64,000 nucleotides of DNA from NCBI GenBank assembly GCA_900539655.1, contig UQCR01000004.1, positions 1 to 64,000 on the forward strand. The letters run 5' to 3'. The position numbers and the translations under genes are program-made. This DNA comes from an uncultured Robinsoniella sp. (GTDB lineage Bacteria; Bacillota; Clostridia; Lachnospirales; Lachnospiraceae). This document shows positions 19,138-28,168 of this stretch, one piece after another (position 1 is the first letter of the stretch; each line of letters starts with the position of its first letter). The notes beneath the pieces are model-generated. The model had not been told where the DNA came from. It searched no databases and saw only the letters and a list, made by a program, of their open reading frames with translations.

Positions 19138-19893
19138 CGGACCTGCACCCTGGCCCAGATCCAGATTCGCCCGGATAGCACCGGACAGATATTCCTTTGC
19201 CCGCCTCAGACTGCCTTCCATATTATAGCCCTTTGCCAGCTGGCAGGCTATGGCAGATGACAGGGTACAGCCTGTTCCATGGGTGTTTGGATTCTCCATG
19301 TGCTTTTCGTAAAACCAGGTTGCCTTCCCTTTTTCATACAACAGGTCATTGGCTGTTTCTGATTGATGGCCGCCTTTTATCAGTATTGCTCCATCATAAA
19401 AACCGGAGATCACCTTGGCAGCTGTCTCCATATCCCTGGGACTTTCTATTTTCATCTGGCTCATCACTTCCGCTTCTGGTATATTTGGCGTAACCAGAGC
19501 AGCCAGAGGCAGTAGTTTTTTCATAAAAACATCCCTGGCTTCTTTTTCCAATAAGGTTCTGCCGCTGGTGGATACCATAACCGGATCCAGCACAATGCGA
19601 AAAGCCCCGTACTCTGCCAGCTTTCCCGCTGCAGACTGAATCAAACCGGCATCCGGGATCATTCCGATTTTGACCGCATCCGGAAATATATCCCGGAAAA
19701 TGCAGTCCAGCTGCTGTTCTAAAAACTCCGGTGTACATTTTTCAATCCCAAATACGCCCATTGTATTTTGTGCTGTGAGTGCTGTAACTGCGCTCATGGC
19801 ATACATCTTATGTACTGTAATCGTTTTAATATCTGCCTGTATTCCCGCTCCTCCGCTGCAGTCTGAACCTGCAATTGTAAGTATTTTCTTCAT
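19114..19893 (-). CDS. thiD: Hydroxymethylpyrimidine/phosphomethylpyrimidine kinase
   Basis: 259 residues from ATG 19893, preceded by AGAGGAAAACAGT. Earlier in-frame codons belong to the upstream leader. It phosphorylates HMP and then HMP-P in thiamine synthesis. Family marks are ILTIAGSDCSGGAGIQADIK at the N-terminus, LDPVMVSTSGRTLL, ITPNIPEA-like VTPNIPEAEVMS, ILIKGGH and NTHGTGCTLSSAIA with the catalytic Cys/Asp region. It is the last gene of a thiE-HAD-thiD operon, separated from the HAD gene by 118 bp that contains a hairpin. Confidence 0.95.
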   Translation of the reverse strand: MKKILTIAGSDCSGGAGIQADIKTITVHKMYAMSAVTALTAQNTMGVFGIEKCTPEFLEQQLDCIFRDIFPDAVKIGMIPDAGLIQSAAGKLAEYGAFRIVLDPVMVSTSGRTLLEKEARDVFMKKLLPLAALVTPNIPEAEVMSQMKIESPRDMETAAKVISGFYDGAILIKGGHQSETANDLLYEKGKATWFYEKHMENPNTHGTGCTLSSAIACQLAKGYNMEGSLRRAKEYLSGAIRANLDLGQGAGPLNHCYRL

Positions 19894-19990
19894 ACTGTTT
19901 TCCTCTGTCATTATATATTTTTTTACTACTTCCCTATATTCATTCCCTGTCTCCTGCAGGACATGAATGCCCCGGATCCTGTTAAATAAG

Positions 19991-20014
19991 TGATAACCAG
20001 CCAAACGGTTATCA
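19991..20014 (-). terminator. Hairpin between the HAD gene and thiD
   Basis: TGATAACC (19991-19998) pairs with GGTTATCA (20007-20014) around an 8-nt loop, overlapping the HAD stop codon. The minus strand continues CTTATTTAAC. The U-run is weak, so it may be a partial terminator or an RNA-processing site that lowers thiD expression relative to thiE. Confidence 0.4.
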
Positions 20015-20662
20015 AATAAATTCGCCCATTGATACGGCTGAAATATCCGCCAGTCCCATAATTTCCTTCCAATCCTCCCTGGAACTTTCGTCATAGAGCG
20101 CTGCTACGGGGAATCCCGCCTGTTTAGCGGTCTTCACCGCATGGAGAACATCCTCAAATACAAACGTCTTCTCTTTAAGTGTTCCCAGTCTCTGCAGCGC
20201 CGCTTCATAGATATCAGGCTGCTCTTTCCCCGCCCCTACATTCCTGCAGGTAAAGATCTCCTTAAAATACTCCAAAAGTCCCAATCGTTTCAGACAGGCC
20301 TTTACCAGTGATTCATCGGTAGCTGTTGCCACACACATCGGAACCCCCTTGTCTCTAAGACGCTCCAAAAATTCTTTCACAAATGGCTTTTCCTGAATTT
20401 TCCCCTGGTAATTCTCTTTTACCATCTGATTCACTTCATCCATCATTGCTTCAATATCTTCCTCAAACTGATAGTGCACCTTAATGTAACGTGCCGATTC
20501 CAAAAAACTCATGTCCTTTATGATTTCATCCAGATCCGCCTCCGGTACTTTTCCCTTCATTCTCACATAGCTGCTGCCTACGTTTTTCCACATGTTCATG
20601 GAATCCAGAAGCGTGCCGTCCATATCGAATATAGCTCCTTCGATTTCATCTAATCTGACCAT
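20012..20662 (-). CDS. HAD-superfamily phosphatase in the thiamine operon
   Basis: 216 residues. HAD motifs are complete: DMDGTLLDSM (Asp nucleophile and second Asp), a helical cap at about 20-85, VATATDES as motif II, Lys in GAGKEQPDIYEAAL, and VFEDVLHAVKTAKQAG as motif IV. It resembles the beta-phosphoglucomutase/phosphatase subgroup. Its ATG overlaps the end of thiE by 13 bp, so the two are translationally coupled. From context it may dephosphorylate thiamine phosphate or a pyrimidine intermediate. That is inference, since HAD substrates cannot be read from sequence. Confidence 0.9.
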   Translation of the reverse strand: MVRLDEIEGAIFDMDGTLLDSMNMWKNVGSSYVRMKGKVPEADLDEIIKDMSFLESARYIKVHYQFEEDIEAMMDEVNQMVKENYQGKIQEKPFVKEFLERLRDKGVPMCVATATDESLVKACLKRLGLLEYFKEIFTCRNVGAGKEQPDIYEAALQRLGTLKEKTFVFEDVLHAVKTAKQAGFPVAALYDESSREDWKEIMGLADISAVSMGEFI

Positions 20663-21294
20663 AGGTTTTCTTCCACCTCGTCTTTCAGGCTCTTCACAGC
20701 ACCGGTAATATCATCGCTTGCAAATATTGCGGAAACCACAGCTACGCCGGATGCCTTGCATCCTTTCAGCTGCCTTATTTTCTCTTTCGTAATGCCGCCA
20801 ATTACCACAACCGGAATAGGTACTGCTTCACATATTTGACGGATTGTTTCTTTTGTGATCACTTCCGTATCGTCTTTGGTAGAGGTTGGAAATGCCGCCC
20901 CGACTCCCAGATAATCTGCTCCCTGTTTCCATGCGCTTGTCGCCTGTTCCACCGTTCTGGCAGTCACTCCCAGAATTTTATCTTCTCCCAATATTTCCCT
21001 GGCTTTTTTAGGTGGCATATCTTTTTGCCCAATATGTACGCCATCTGCATGGCAGTCTATTGCCATTTCAACATCATCGTCAATCAAAAATGGCACCCCA
21101 TAGCGATTGGCTATTTCTCCTATGCGCTTCGCTTCTTTCAGAAGCTCACCTTTTTCCATATGTTTTTCCCGCAGCTGTAAAAATGTAACCCCGGCAGCAA
21201 GCGCTTCTTCCACCTGCTCTTCCAGTGTCTTCTCTCCTGTCCATTTCCGATCTGTTACCGCATACAGTTTCAGATCTTTACCACTAACTTTCAT
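20650..21294 (-). CDS. thiE: Thiamine phosphate synthase
   Basis: 214 residues, a TIM barrel of normal length. It joins HMP-PP and thiazole phosphate to give thiamine phosphate. Diagnostic segments are LYAVTDRKWTGEKTLEEQV, VTFLQLREKH, FLIDDDVEMAIDCHADGVHI, HIGQKDMPPKKAREILG, GADYLGVGAAFPTSTKDD and VVVIGGITKEKI. The start has AAGGAGATATGGATT. It is the first gene of the operon, behind a probable TPP riboswitch. No thiM, thiC or thiG is visible, so the window shows only the kinase/condensation part of the pathway. Confidence 0.95.
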   Translation of the reverse strand: MKVSGKDLKLYAVTDRKWTGEKTLEEQVEEALAAGVTFLQLREKHMEKGELLKEAKRIGEIANRYGVPFLIDDDVEMAIDCHADGVHIGQKDMPPKKAREILGEDKILGVTARTVEQATSAWKQGADYLGVGAAFPTSTKDDTEVITKETIRQICEAVPIPVVVIGGITKEKIRQLKGCKASGVAVVSAIFASDDITGAVKSLKDEVEENLWSD

Positions 21295-21360
21295 AATCCA
21301 TATCTCCTTATTCTTTTTCGATACATCCTTCCTGCTATTCCTATCACATATTCAAATAAA

Positions 21361-21400
21361 CCTGAAAATAAAAGAAGTCCTGCAGGAAGATGCAAGACTT
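21361..21400 (-). terminator. Riboswitch expression-platform terminator
   Basis: AAGTCTTGCA and TGCAGGACTT on the minus strand form a 10-bp stem (one wobble pair) with a 6-nt loop, followed by CTTTTATTTTC. It directly follows the riboswitch. Its 5' arm and loop overlap the 3' arm of the aptamer's closing helix (21386-21393), so the two structures compete. This explains how TPP could set readthrough into thiE. Confidence 0.75.
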
Positions 21401-21487
21401 ATCCCTGATACCGTTTCCTAAAATCAGGCCGCAGGTTGAAGTTCACAACTTCCTCTCAGCTTATCCTATAAGCTGCCTGGCATCTTC
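21386..21487 (-). ncRNA. Probable TPP (THI-element) riboswitch
   Basis: The minus-strand leader of thiE shows, in order, closing arm GAAGATGC, CAGGCAGC, the conserved CTGAGAGG, a small stem GGAAGTT/AACTTC, AACCTG, CCTGAT, and GGTATCAGGGA. It ends with GCATCTTC, which pairs with the first arm. CTGAGA, CCTGAT and AGGGA in this order are THI-box landmarks. The usual UAAU and flanking CUGG/CCAG stem between CCTGAT and AGGGA are replaced by UUUAGGAAACGGUAUC, so this is a divergent member. It lies 92 bp before the start codon. Confidence 0.72.
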
Positions 21488-21610
21488 ATTTCGTATCAAG
21501 GTTTTATTTTTAATATATTTTATTAGTTTATCATAGGATTTCTTGAGCGTCAAATTATATCCCTTTTTTTTATCCGAATGAATCTAAATCACTGCATTTT
21601 TAACATATAT

Positions 21611-22600
21611 TTACTGCATTTTGACACAAAAACCGTACACAATGTAGTCTTCTCCCCATTTTCCGGTTACCTCATACACATATCCGCCCTGCCCATTTGG
21701 GATCATCCACATTTTATCTCCTTTGGTTACCAATACCGCCTCACCTGTTTTTGTTTGATTCAGGCCTCTGTCTTCTTCTTTCCATCTTTGTACAATCACT
21801 TCCCCAGGGTCTTCACTGAATACAAGTTTGATTTCCTGGGTATCTTCAAAAACCTTGATTTCTTCCAGATTTTCAATCTGAATGACCGGCTGGCTATCTG
21901 TTTGCTCAACACTTTGGCTACCATCCTCATTGATGACTGTCCACTGATATGCCCTGTCGGAAATATTTGCCGCTGCTTCCATTCCAGACTGGGGCACATA
22001 CTGAATCTGCAATCCTGGCTTCTCATTTGGGTCAGGCTCACAATAAAATCCCTTTACCCGTTCCAGATTAGCAGCTGCATCTGACTCACTGCCTTCCTCA
22101 ACCACCTGCATTTTTACAACCCGGTCACAAATCATCGGATAGCACTCCATAATTCCTCCCGTATAATAAATATCCACAATATTACCTGTTTTCAATTCAT
22201 CAAAAGTGATCTCTTCCCCATCCAGTCCGTAGATTTTATTCTCATCTGCCATGACCAGGCTGAATAATTCATTGCTTTCCACATCTGCAAAATAATAGGA
22301 TTTTTCCCCTATCTTCATATACATTCCCCGTATTAAAGCTGGCTCTCCCTGGTAATCCTCCAGGTCATCATCCTCGTTCTCATCTTGATCCGGTAGAATT
22401 CCCAATTTAGTCTGCGGTTCCTGATCCAGGTCATCCCTTTCCGGATTATATCCTGGCATGATCCGGGCAATTACCCCTATTTTCTCCTTTTTAATTTCTT
22501 CCTGCTTTCTTTCACATCCATTCATCCACAATCCGGTTCCAAGTACCAATACCAATGCCCACACAGCCATACGTACGAATTTTTTCCAATTATTTTTCAT
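21611..22600 (-). CDS. Putative lipoprotein of unknown function
   Basis: 329 residues from ATG 22600, chosen for the AGGGGGAAGAACG site; a more upstream in-frame ATG lacks one. A short basic N-terminus and a hydrophobic segment (MAVWALVLVLGTGLWMNGC) end in a lipobox-like MNGC, so it is probably lipid-anchored outside the membrane. An acidic stretch (DENEDDDLEDYQGE) follows, then a small beta-rich domain around FDELKTGNIVDIYYTGGI, and a C-terminal domain with KGDKMWMIPNGQGG. I do not recognise the family. No operon partner is evident. Confidence 0.78.
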   Translation of the reverse strand: MKNNWKKFVRMAVWALVLVLGTGLWMNGCERKQEEIKKEKIGVIARIMPGYNPERDDLDQEPQTKLGILPDQDENEDDDLEDYQGEPALIRGMYMKIGEKSYYFADVESNELFSLVMADENKIYGLDGEEITFDELKTGNIVDIYYTGGIMECYPMICDRVVKMQVVEEGSESDAAANLERVKGFYCEPDPNEKPGLQIQYVPQSGMEAAANISDRAYQWTVINEDGSQSVEQTDSQPVIQIENLEEIKVFEDTQEIKLVFSEDPGEVIVQRWKEEDRGLNQTKTGEAVLVTKGDKMWMIPNGQGGYVYEVTGKWGEDYIVYGFCVKMQ

Positions 22601-22731
22601 CGTTCTTCCCCCTTTGAACATAATCACAAAACTTCTGTTATATATAAGTGTAAAATTTTACCACATCTGTTGCATGGAAATTTATTTTATAGGCACAATC
22701 CACTGTCTTGCAGATTTATTTCCTGTAAGTA

Positions 22732-22795
22732 GAATACGGGTATAAAAAAGGTACTGCATTTTTTCAAACGCAATACCTTTCTTATACCCGTATTC
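22732..22795. terminator. Long inverted repeat after the isomerase gene
   Basis: GAATACGGGTATAA at 22732-22745 pairs with TTATACCCGTATTC at 22782-22795, and inner segments AAAGGTA/AATACCTTT extend the stem. It sits 10 bp after the isomerase stop and probably ends that operon or protects its 3' end. A U-run is not clear on either side. Confidence 0.6.
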
Positions 22796-22804
22796 TTTGG
22801 CACT

Positions 22805-23482
22805 CTATGCTTTTGGATATTCGTTACAGAGTAACCGGTATGCCGGTTCATCTTCGTCAATTGTAGGGAATCTTCCAATCGGATCGTAGAAACGATTGTC
22901 ATTTTCATCATCGTTGCACATGGAAACTTCTCCCAGAAGCACAGCTCCGGTTCCTTCTTCCACGTTGAAGTCATGATACATATAGGGATAAATAGTAATA
23001 CTTTCTCCCGGAGTGAGACGAACCTGGGTTCCGGCTGGTACGGTGAACTCTCTGCCGTCACAGTTCACTATAACATCCGTATCTGCAAATGCTCCGTCTT
23101 CTGTGGAATTATATACCCGGATCAGAACATTTCCGCCGCCGCGGTTGATAATGTCTTCCATCTTATTCCAGTGGAAATGCATGGGAGCCATCTGTCCTTC
23201 ATTTACCATCAGAAGTTTTTCTGCATATGTCTTGGTGTATTTGTCATTTTTCAGATTGCCGTTACGAATCGTAATTAATGCAAATCCAATTTCATCAAAC
23301 TTGCCAAGTCCGTAATCGGTGATATCCCATCCCAGCATATTGTCGCGGATTTCATCGTATTCCGCTCCTTTTTCTTTCCATTCTTCTGCTGTCCATTTGC
23401 AAAACGGCGGAATTTCAAAACCATGTTCTTTGATTAATGCTTCCATGTCTTTAATTACTGCGTTGATTTTTGATCGTTTCAT
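22805..23482 (-). CDS. D-lyxose (D-mannose) isomerase
   Basis: 225 residues, a cupin-fold ketol-isomerase of the D-lyxose isomerase family. Metal ligands are visible in MHFHWNKMED (His-x-His and Glu) and in YMYHDF. GTQVRLTPGESITIYP and GEVSMCNDDENDNRFYDP are family-typical. The enzyme converts D-lyxose to D-xylulose, and characterised members also convert D-mannose to D-fructose. The gene starts 39 bp after a PfkB-type fructokinase with an AAAGGAGAAGG site, so the pair would turn mannose into fructose-6-phosphate, or lyxose into a phosphorylated pentulose. Confidence 0.9.
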   Translation of the reverse strand: MKRSKINAVIKDMEALIKEHGFEIPPFCKWTAEEWKEKGAEYDEIRDNMLGWDITDYGLGKFDEIGFALITIRNGNLKNDKYTKTYAEKLLMVNEGQMAPMHFHWNKMEDIINRGGGNVLIRVYNSTEDGAFADTDVIVNCDGREFTVPAGTQVRLTPGESITIYPYMYHDFNVEEGTGAVLLGEVSMCNDDENDNRFYDPIGRFPTIDEDEPAYRLLCNEYPKA

Positions 23483-23521
23483 TTTACCTTCTCCTTTATG
23501 TTTAATACGGATTATTTCCGA

Positions 23522-24451
23522 TTACAAATACTCTTCAATCTGCGCCCTTGTAGGCAGGGAATCAATTGCACCTTTTGTCTGTACACAGATCCATCCCGCA
23601 ATATTTCCATATTCCATTGCTTTTAAAATATTTTCTAATGCAATATCTTCTTTTTTCTCAGCACCCTGTATCAGAATGCTGGATAAAAATCCACCCCAGA
23701 ATGCATCACCGGCGCCGGTTGCATCTACTGCTTTTGCTTTTCTGCCCGGAATCTCACGTACTTCTCCGCCAAAGAAGCATTTTGCCCCTTTTGCCCCCAG
23801 CGTCTCGATTACCACTGTAATTCCATTTTCCTGCATAAGCGGCAGGATATTTTCTTCACCGCCCATCATGTCTACTTCTTCTTCCGAGATTTTTAATAAA
23901 TCCACGTAAGGCAGTACTTCACGTACTTTCTCCGCACAAGCATCAATGTCATCGTCCCACATTACATTCCGGTAATTCACATCAAAGCTTACCAATTTGT
24001 TATTCTCATGAGCCGCTTTCATCGCATAGACAGTAGCCTCCACTGCAGTTCCCTGAGACAGGGAGCAGGAGCCTGCATGTACCATTTTGCTTTCTTCTAT
24101 TTTTGCATTCTTAATGTCTTCGATCGTAAGGAGGGTATCTGCTCCCGGCTTTCTGGCAAAAGTAAAAGAACGGTCGCCATCTTCTGCAAGCGTTACAAAA
24201 GCCATAGTCGTAACGGCATCCTTAGTCAAATCCTCACATAATGCTTCTACATTATTTTCTTTTAAAGTATCTACCAGGAAGCGCCCAAAATCATCGTCTC
24301 CCATTTTGCCGCAGAATCCTGCTTTTAACCCATTTTTTCCGATTGCAATCGCAACATTTGCCGGAGCTCCGCCAGCTTTTCTGATATAACTGAACGGCTC
24401 GTTCCCCGGAATAAAGTCTATTAACATTTCTCCAACACAAATTACATCCAT
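23522..24451 (-). CDS. PfkB-family carbohydrate kinase, probable fructokinase
   Basis: 309 residues. The ribokinase-fold signatures are FIRKAGGAPANVA-like YIRKAGGAPANVAIAIGKNG near residue 25 and VDATGAGDAFWGGFLSS near 245 with the catalytic Asp. Other marks are KMGDDDFGRFL and FTFARKPGADTLL. The sequence is closest in feel to bacterial fructokinases. It is the first gene of a kinase-isomerase unit with a GGAGGTAAAAAA site and lies 130 bp downstream of a ROK regulator that probably controls it. Confidence 0.92.
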   Translation of the reverse strand: MDVICVGEMLIDFIPGNEPFSYIRKAGGAPANVAIAIGKNGLKAGFCGKMGDDDFGRFLVDTLKENNVEALCEDLTKDAVTTMAFVTLAEDGDRSFTFARKPGADTLLTIEDIKNAKIEESKMVHAGSCSLSQGTAVEATVYAMKAAHENNKLVSFDVNYRNVMWDDDIDACAEKVREVLPYVDLLKISEEEVDMMGGEENILPLMQENGITVVIETLGAKGAKCFFGGEVREIPGRKAKAVDATGAGDAFWGGFLSSILIQGAEKKEDIALENILKAMEYGNIAGWICVQTKGAIDSLPTRAQIEEYL

Positions 24452-24508
24452 TTTTTTACCTCCGATATTTATTAAAACTGTTTATAGCAACACTCATATG
24501 TAAATCCG

Positions 24509-24550
24509 CTTTACTAATTAAATCCATTATAAATAATTCAATAAGTAAAG
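24509..24550. promoter_or_regulatory. Candidate ROK operator upstream of the fructokinase
   Basis: CTTTACT (24509-24515) and AGTAAAG (24544-24550) form an inverted pair across 28 bp of AT-rich DNA in the 130-bp gap between the ROK regulator and the kinase. NagC/XylR-type operators are AT-rich with TTA/TAA half-sites. The assignment rests on position and symmetry only. Confidence 0.4.
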
Positions 24551-24581
24551 TCAATATACATTTCAACTAAAAAAAAATTTT

Positions 24582-25751
24582 TTAGAATAGCAGTTTTCCT
24601 AAAAAAGCCTGCTGCAATACCTGGCATGCTCCACCCAGCAATTGTGCATCTGCCCCAAACTGCGTTTTTTTAATTTCTATCTCCGGTGCATTGTGAAAAA
24701 ATCTGCGGCTGTTTACTTCCTGTTTTAAAACTGCAATGGCATTCTTTGGCAGATAAATTCCATCATGCCCCAGAAGAATCAATCCCGGATTTAAGATATT
24801 TACGTAATTTACCAGCGCTGCAGCCAGTTTTTTCATAACATCTGTAAATACCTCTTCCGCAGCGGGATCACTGCTTTCCCTGCAAAACTGGGCAAAGCGG
24901 TAATTTTTTTGCGTTTCCCTCTGCAGTCGTTCTTCCACCACAGGAGTAGTTGCATATAATTCCAGACATCCTTTATTTCCGCAGGTACATTGATCTCCCT
25001 GGTAATCAATACTGGTATGTCCTACTTCCGACGGCAGACCGCTTTGGTTTTCATACAGATCTCCGTTCATCACCATGCCGCATCCGATTCCTCGCCCCAG
25101 ACCCAGGAACAGGAAGTCCTTATATGCATTACCATAACCATACAGAAGCTCCGCTAGGGCTCCGCTTTGGTTGTCATGATTTAAAAAAACAGGAAGCTGG
25201 TATCTCTCTTTAAGCAGTTCCACAATGGGAATATTTTTTATATTCCAAAAATACAGGGGTTCCAGGATCATTCCCTTCTTTACATCCACGGGCCCAATAG
25301 ACGCCACGCCGATCCCCAGTATGTTCTTCTCTTTCTTTATCAGCCTGTCAATCATCTTATACAATTGCCCCATCAGCTCCTGGCTGTTTGTAACGCAGGC
25401 TTCTTTCATAACTCTGGTCTCCCGCCGGAGAATATTTAAGCTAAAGTCGCATAATACTACTTCCAGCCGGCTTCGAAATACCAGCACGCCAATGATTTTC
25501 GGACATTGTCCGGATATTTTTAAGCGGATCGGATTCCTGCCTACTTCCTCATTCTGCACAGCACTGGTTTCCTCAACCAATTGCTGTTCCAGCATTTCCG
25601 ATACAATATTTGTAACTGCCATCTTGGTAAGGCCTGTCCTTCTTGCAAGCTCTGCCCTGGAAGTACAGACTCCCGTGGCAATCAGCTTTAACATCAGGCC
25701 TCTGTTCAACTGCCGGTATGTCTTACTGTTTCCGCCTTTTCCACCGTTCAC
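24582..25751 (-). CDS. ROK-family transcriptional regulator (NagC/XylR type)
   Basis: 389 residues from a GTG start (25749-25751) with AAGGAGAAAGATA upstream. The N-terminal winged helix reads ATGVCTSRAELARRTGLTKM. The ROK sugar-kinase-like domain has GIGVASIGPVD, LFLGLGRGIGCGMVMNG, GEVGHTSID-like SEVGHTSIDYQGD, and the zinc motif CTCGNKGCLELYAT. It probably senses a hexose or pentose and represses the downstream fructokinase-isomerase genes. Confidence 0.93.
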   Translation of the reverse strand: MNGGKGGNSKTYRQLNRGLMLKLIATGVCTSRAELARRTGLTKMAVTNIVSEMLEQQLVEETSAVQNEEVGRNPIRLKISGQCPKIIGVLVFRSRLEVVLCDFSLNILRRETRVMKEACVTNSQELMGQLYKMIDRLIKKEKNILGIGVASIGPVDVKKGMILEPLYFWNIKNIPIVELLKERYQLPVFLNHDNQSGALAELLYGYGNAYKDFLFLGLGRGIGCGMVMNGDLYENQSGLPSEVGHTSIDYQGDQCTCGNKGCLELYATTPVVEERLQRETQKNYRFAQFCRESSDPAAEEVFTDVMKKLAAALVNYVNILNPGLILLGHDGIYLPKNAIAVLKQEVNSRRFFHNAPEIEIKKTQFGADAQLLGGACQVLQQAFLGKLLF

Positions 25752-25807
25752 TATCTTTCTCCTTGCTCCAATTATTTCTGATTCTATCCATATTTTAATC
25801 CATTTTC

Positions 25808-26683
25808 TCAGATAAGTAAAGCAAGTGTACCCAGCACGATAAAAATCAGTCCCACTAGAGATTTTTTCTGTAATTTTTCCTTTAATACAAAATATGCAAA
25901 AAAGACGGTCACTACAATACTCAGTTTATCAATGGGCACTACAACACCTGCCGGGCCATCCTGCAATGCACGGTAATAGCAGAGCCAGGACAGTCCTGTT
26001 GTAAGCCCGGATAATAATATGAATATCCAGGATCGTCTTTCAATATCTCTTATTTCCTTTTGTTTGTGCAGCCCAAAAACCATGAGCCATGCCATAATTA
26101 ATACCACCAGTGTTCGGATTGCCGTCCCCAGATTGGACTCCACACCGGTTATTCCGACTTTTCCAAGAATCGCCGTAAGACTTGCAAATACTGCCGAGAG
26201 CAGGGCATAGATCAGCCATGTTCTGCTTTCTTTTGCATTCATATCCAGGGAATCCGGATTCCTGTGTTTCCTTTCCAGCATCAGATAAGTGCCTGAACCG
26301 ATCAGTACCATTGCCAATACTTTGATAACGCTAAGTCCTTCTTTTAAGAAGAGAAATGCAAAAAGCATTGTCAGAATGGTACTGGATTTATCAATGGATA
26401 CCACTTTATTCACATCTCCCAGCTGCAGTGCCTTGAAATAACAGATCCAGGACGCACCGGTAGCCAATCCGGACAGGATTAAAAACAGGAAGGTTTTACC
26501 ACTGATCGCTGTTATAGAATTAAAAGATCCCGCCACAAAAACCATAAACCAGGCAAAGAATACAACGACTACTGTCCGCAGCGCTGTCACCAGATAGGAA
26601 TCCGTTTTTGCAATTCCAAGTTTTGCCAGAACCGCCGTTATCCCCGCAAAAAGTGCGGAACCAAAAGCAAATAAAACCCACAT
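25808..26683 (-). CDS. EamA/DMT-family transporter
   Basis: 291 residues, ten predicted membrane spans in two EamA halves of about 140 residues. The halves are clearly related: ITAVLAKLGI and LTAILGKVGI, TGASWICYFKALQLG and TGLSWLCYYRALQDG, and VSIDKSSTILT and VPIDKLSIVVT. The likely role is efflux or exchange of a small metabolite. It lies 56 bp before the ROK gene, so a role in sugar traffic is possible but unproven. Confidence 0.9.
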   Translation of the reverse strand: MWVLFAFGSALFAGITAVLAKLGIAKTDSYLVTALRTVVVVFFAWFMVFVAGSFNSITAISGKTFLFLILSGLATGASWICYFKALQLGDVNKVVSIDKSSTILTMLFAFLFLKEGLSVIKVLAMVLIGSGTYLMLERKHRNPDSLDMNAKESRTWLIYALLSAVFASLTAILGKVGITGVESNLGTAIRTLVVLIMAWLMVFGLHKQKEIRDIERRSWIFILLSGLTTGLSWLCYYRALQDGPAGVVVPIDKLSIVVTVFFAYFVLKEKLQKKSLVGLIFIVLGTLALLI

Positions 26684-26712
26684 CCTTTTTCCCTCCTGCT
26701 CACTGCCATCGT

Positions 26713-28071
26713 CTACTTATTTGTTTCCCGCCTGTACAAAATCTTCTTTATCATAGCAAAATAACAGATACCCGTCACTACTGCGCTGACTACATCTGCC
26801 ACAGGTTCCGCCAGGAATACCTGATCTATCTCATAGATCAGCGGAAGCAGGAACACTGCCCCAAGGTACACAATCTTTCGGAAGGTGGATAATGGCAATG
26901 CCATTTTCGCAATACCCATTCCTGTAAATCCGTCCACAAAGGTATACTGGACTGCCAGTGGTATAATCCCTAACGTATATATCCTTATGGCACGTGTTGC
27001 AAACTGGATATATGTTTCATTCTGCGTGAAAATTTCTACAAATGGTTTTGCAAAATTCTGTGCTATGATAAACATTATGGTTGTAAAAATAAGGCATAGT
27101 ATCACAATCCACTTCTCCGCCTCCAAAACCCGGTCTGACTTGCGTGCTCCATAATTATAACCCAGTATGGTCTGGGTTCCCGCCGTAATTCCTCCAAGAG
27201 GCATAGTTACCATAAGCATAAAGCTCTGTACAATGGTGGCACAGGTAATCAGCATATCACCCCGGTCCGGTCCACCATATTTCTGGAGTACGGTATTCAG
27301 CGCAATCAGCAGAACATTATCCATCACAATAATGATAAAGGGTGTCAGTCCCAGGAAGGAGATCTTACGCATAATCCTAAGGCTGTATCCTCCAAAGCTG
27401 ATGGAAATAGGAACTTTTTTTCCAAACAAAAACTTTAAAACAAAGCAGCAGGAAACCAGCTGGGAAATAACGGTAGCAATTGCCGCTCCCTTCACTCCCA
27501 TTCCAAACACAAAAATAAAAATCGGATCTAATACGATATTCATGGCTGCGCCGATCATTACGGATAACATCCCGACTTTAGCATATCCCTGGCAGATAAT
27601 AAACTGATTCATGCCAATAGACATCAACGCAAACACTGTCCCCAGCAAATAGATGGTAAAATAATCATTTGCATATGGAAAACTCTGCTCACTTGCACCA
27701 AACCAGAGCAGCAGATGCTCTTTTAGCGGCAGCAATATGATGGTCAGTGCCACTGACACAACTAACAACAGTAAAAAACTGTTTGCCAGAATCTGCTTCG
27801 CTGATTTTTCATCCTTTTCCCCCATCCGGATACTCATAAGGGGGGAACCACCCACCCCTACAAAGGATCCAAATGCTGACAAAAGCGCTACAATCGGTCC
27901 GCAGATACCCACACCTGCCAGGGCTATCTCACCGATCTGATCAATATTTCCGATATACATGCGGTCCACCACGCTGTATAACACGTTAATAAACTGCGCC
28001 AGCATGGAAGGGATTCCAAGGCGCAGTACAAGTTTTCTGATACTATCTTTTTCCAGATTATTCTCAACCAT
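26713..28071 (-). CDS. MATE-family efflux transporter
   Basis: 452 residues from ATG 28071, which has GGAGAAGAAA before it; a start 30 bp further upstream lacks a site. It shows the two-bundle MATE layout with 12 spans. The opening LVLRLGIPSMLAQFINVLYSVVDRMYIG is characteristic, as is GGSPLMSIRMGEKDEKSA. Such proteins export cationic or drug-like compounds against Na+ or H+. Directly upstream is a TipAS-type MerR regulator, which is a common controller of such pumps. Confidence 0.93.
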   Translation of the reverse strand: MVENNLEKDSIRKLVLRLGIPSMLAQFINVLYSVVDRMYIGNIDQIGEIALAGVGICGPIVALLSAFGSFVGVGGSPLMSIRMGEKDEKSAKQILANSFLLLLVVSVALTIILLPLKEHLLLWFGASEQSFPYANDYFTIYLLGTVFALMSIGMNQFIICQGYAKVGMLSVMIGAAMNIVLDPIFIFVFGMGVKGAAIATVISQLVSCCFVLKFLFGKKVPISISFGGYSLRIMRKISFLGLTPFIIIVMDNVLLIALNTVLQKYGGPDRGDMLITCATIVQSFMLMVTMPLGGITAGTQTILGYNYGARKSDRVLEAEKWIVILCLIFTTIMFIIAQNFAKPFVEIFTQNETYIQFATRAIRIYTLGIIPLAVQYTFVDGFTGMGIAKMALPLSTFRKIVYLGAVFLLPLIYEIDQVFLAEPVADVVSAVVTGICYFAMIKKILYRRETNK

Positions 28072-28168
28072 TTTCTCTTCTCCAATACGGTACTTTATCA
28101 TTCGTACGCACTGAATATTCTATCTGGTTTACAAGAGAATTTCAATAGAATTTTACTTTGTTTTACAT

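Noticed and set aside
21578..22084. A 168-codon plus-strand frame opposite the lipoprotein gene
   Set aside because: The opposite strand has a ribosome binding site, lipobox and full-length frame; this one has none.
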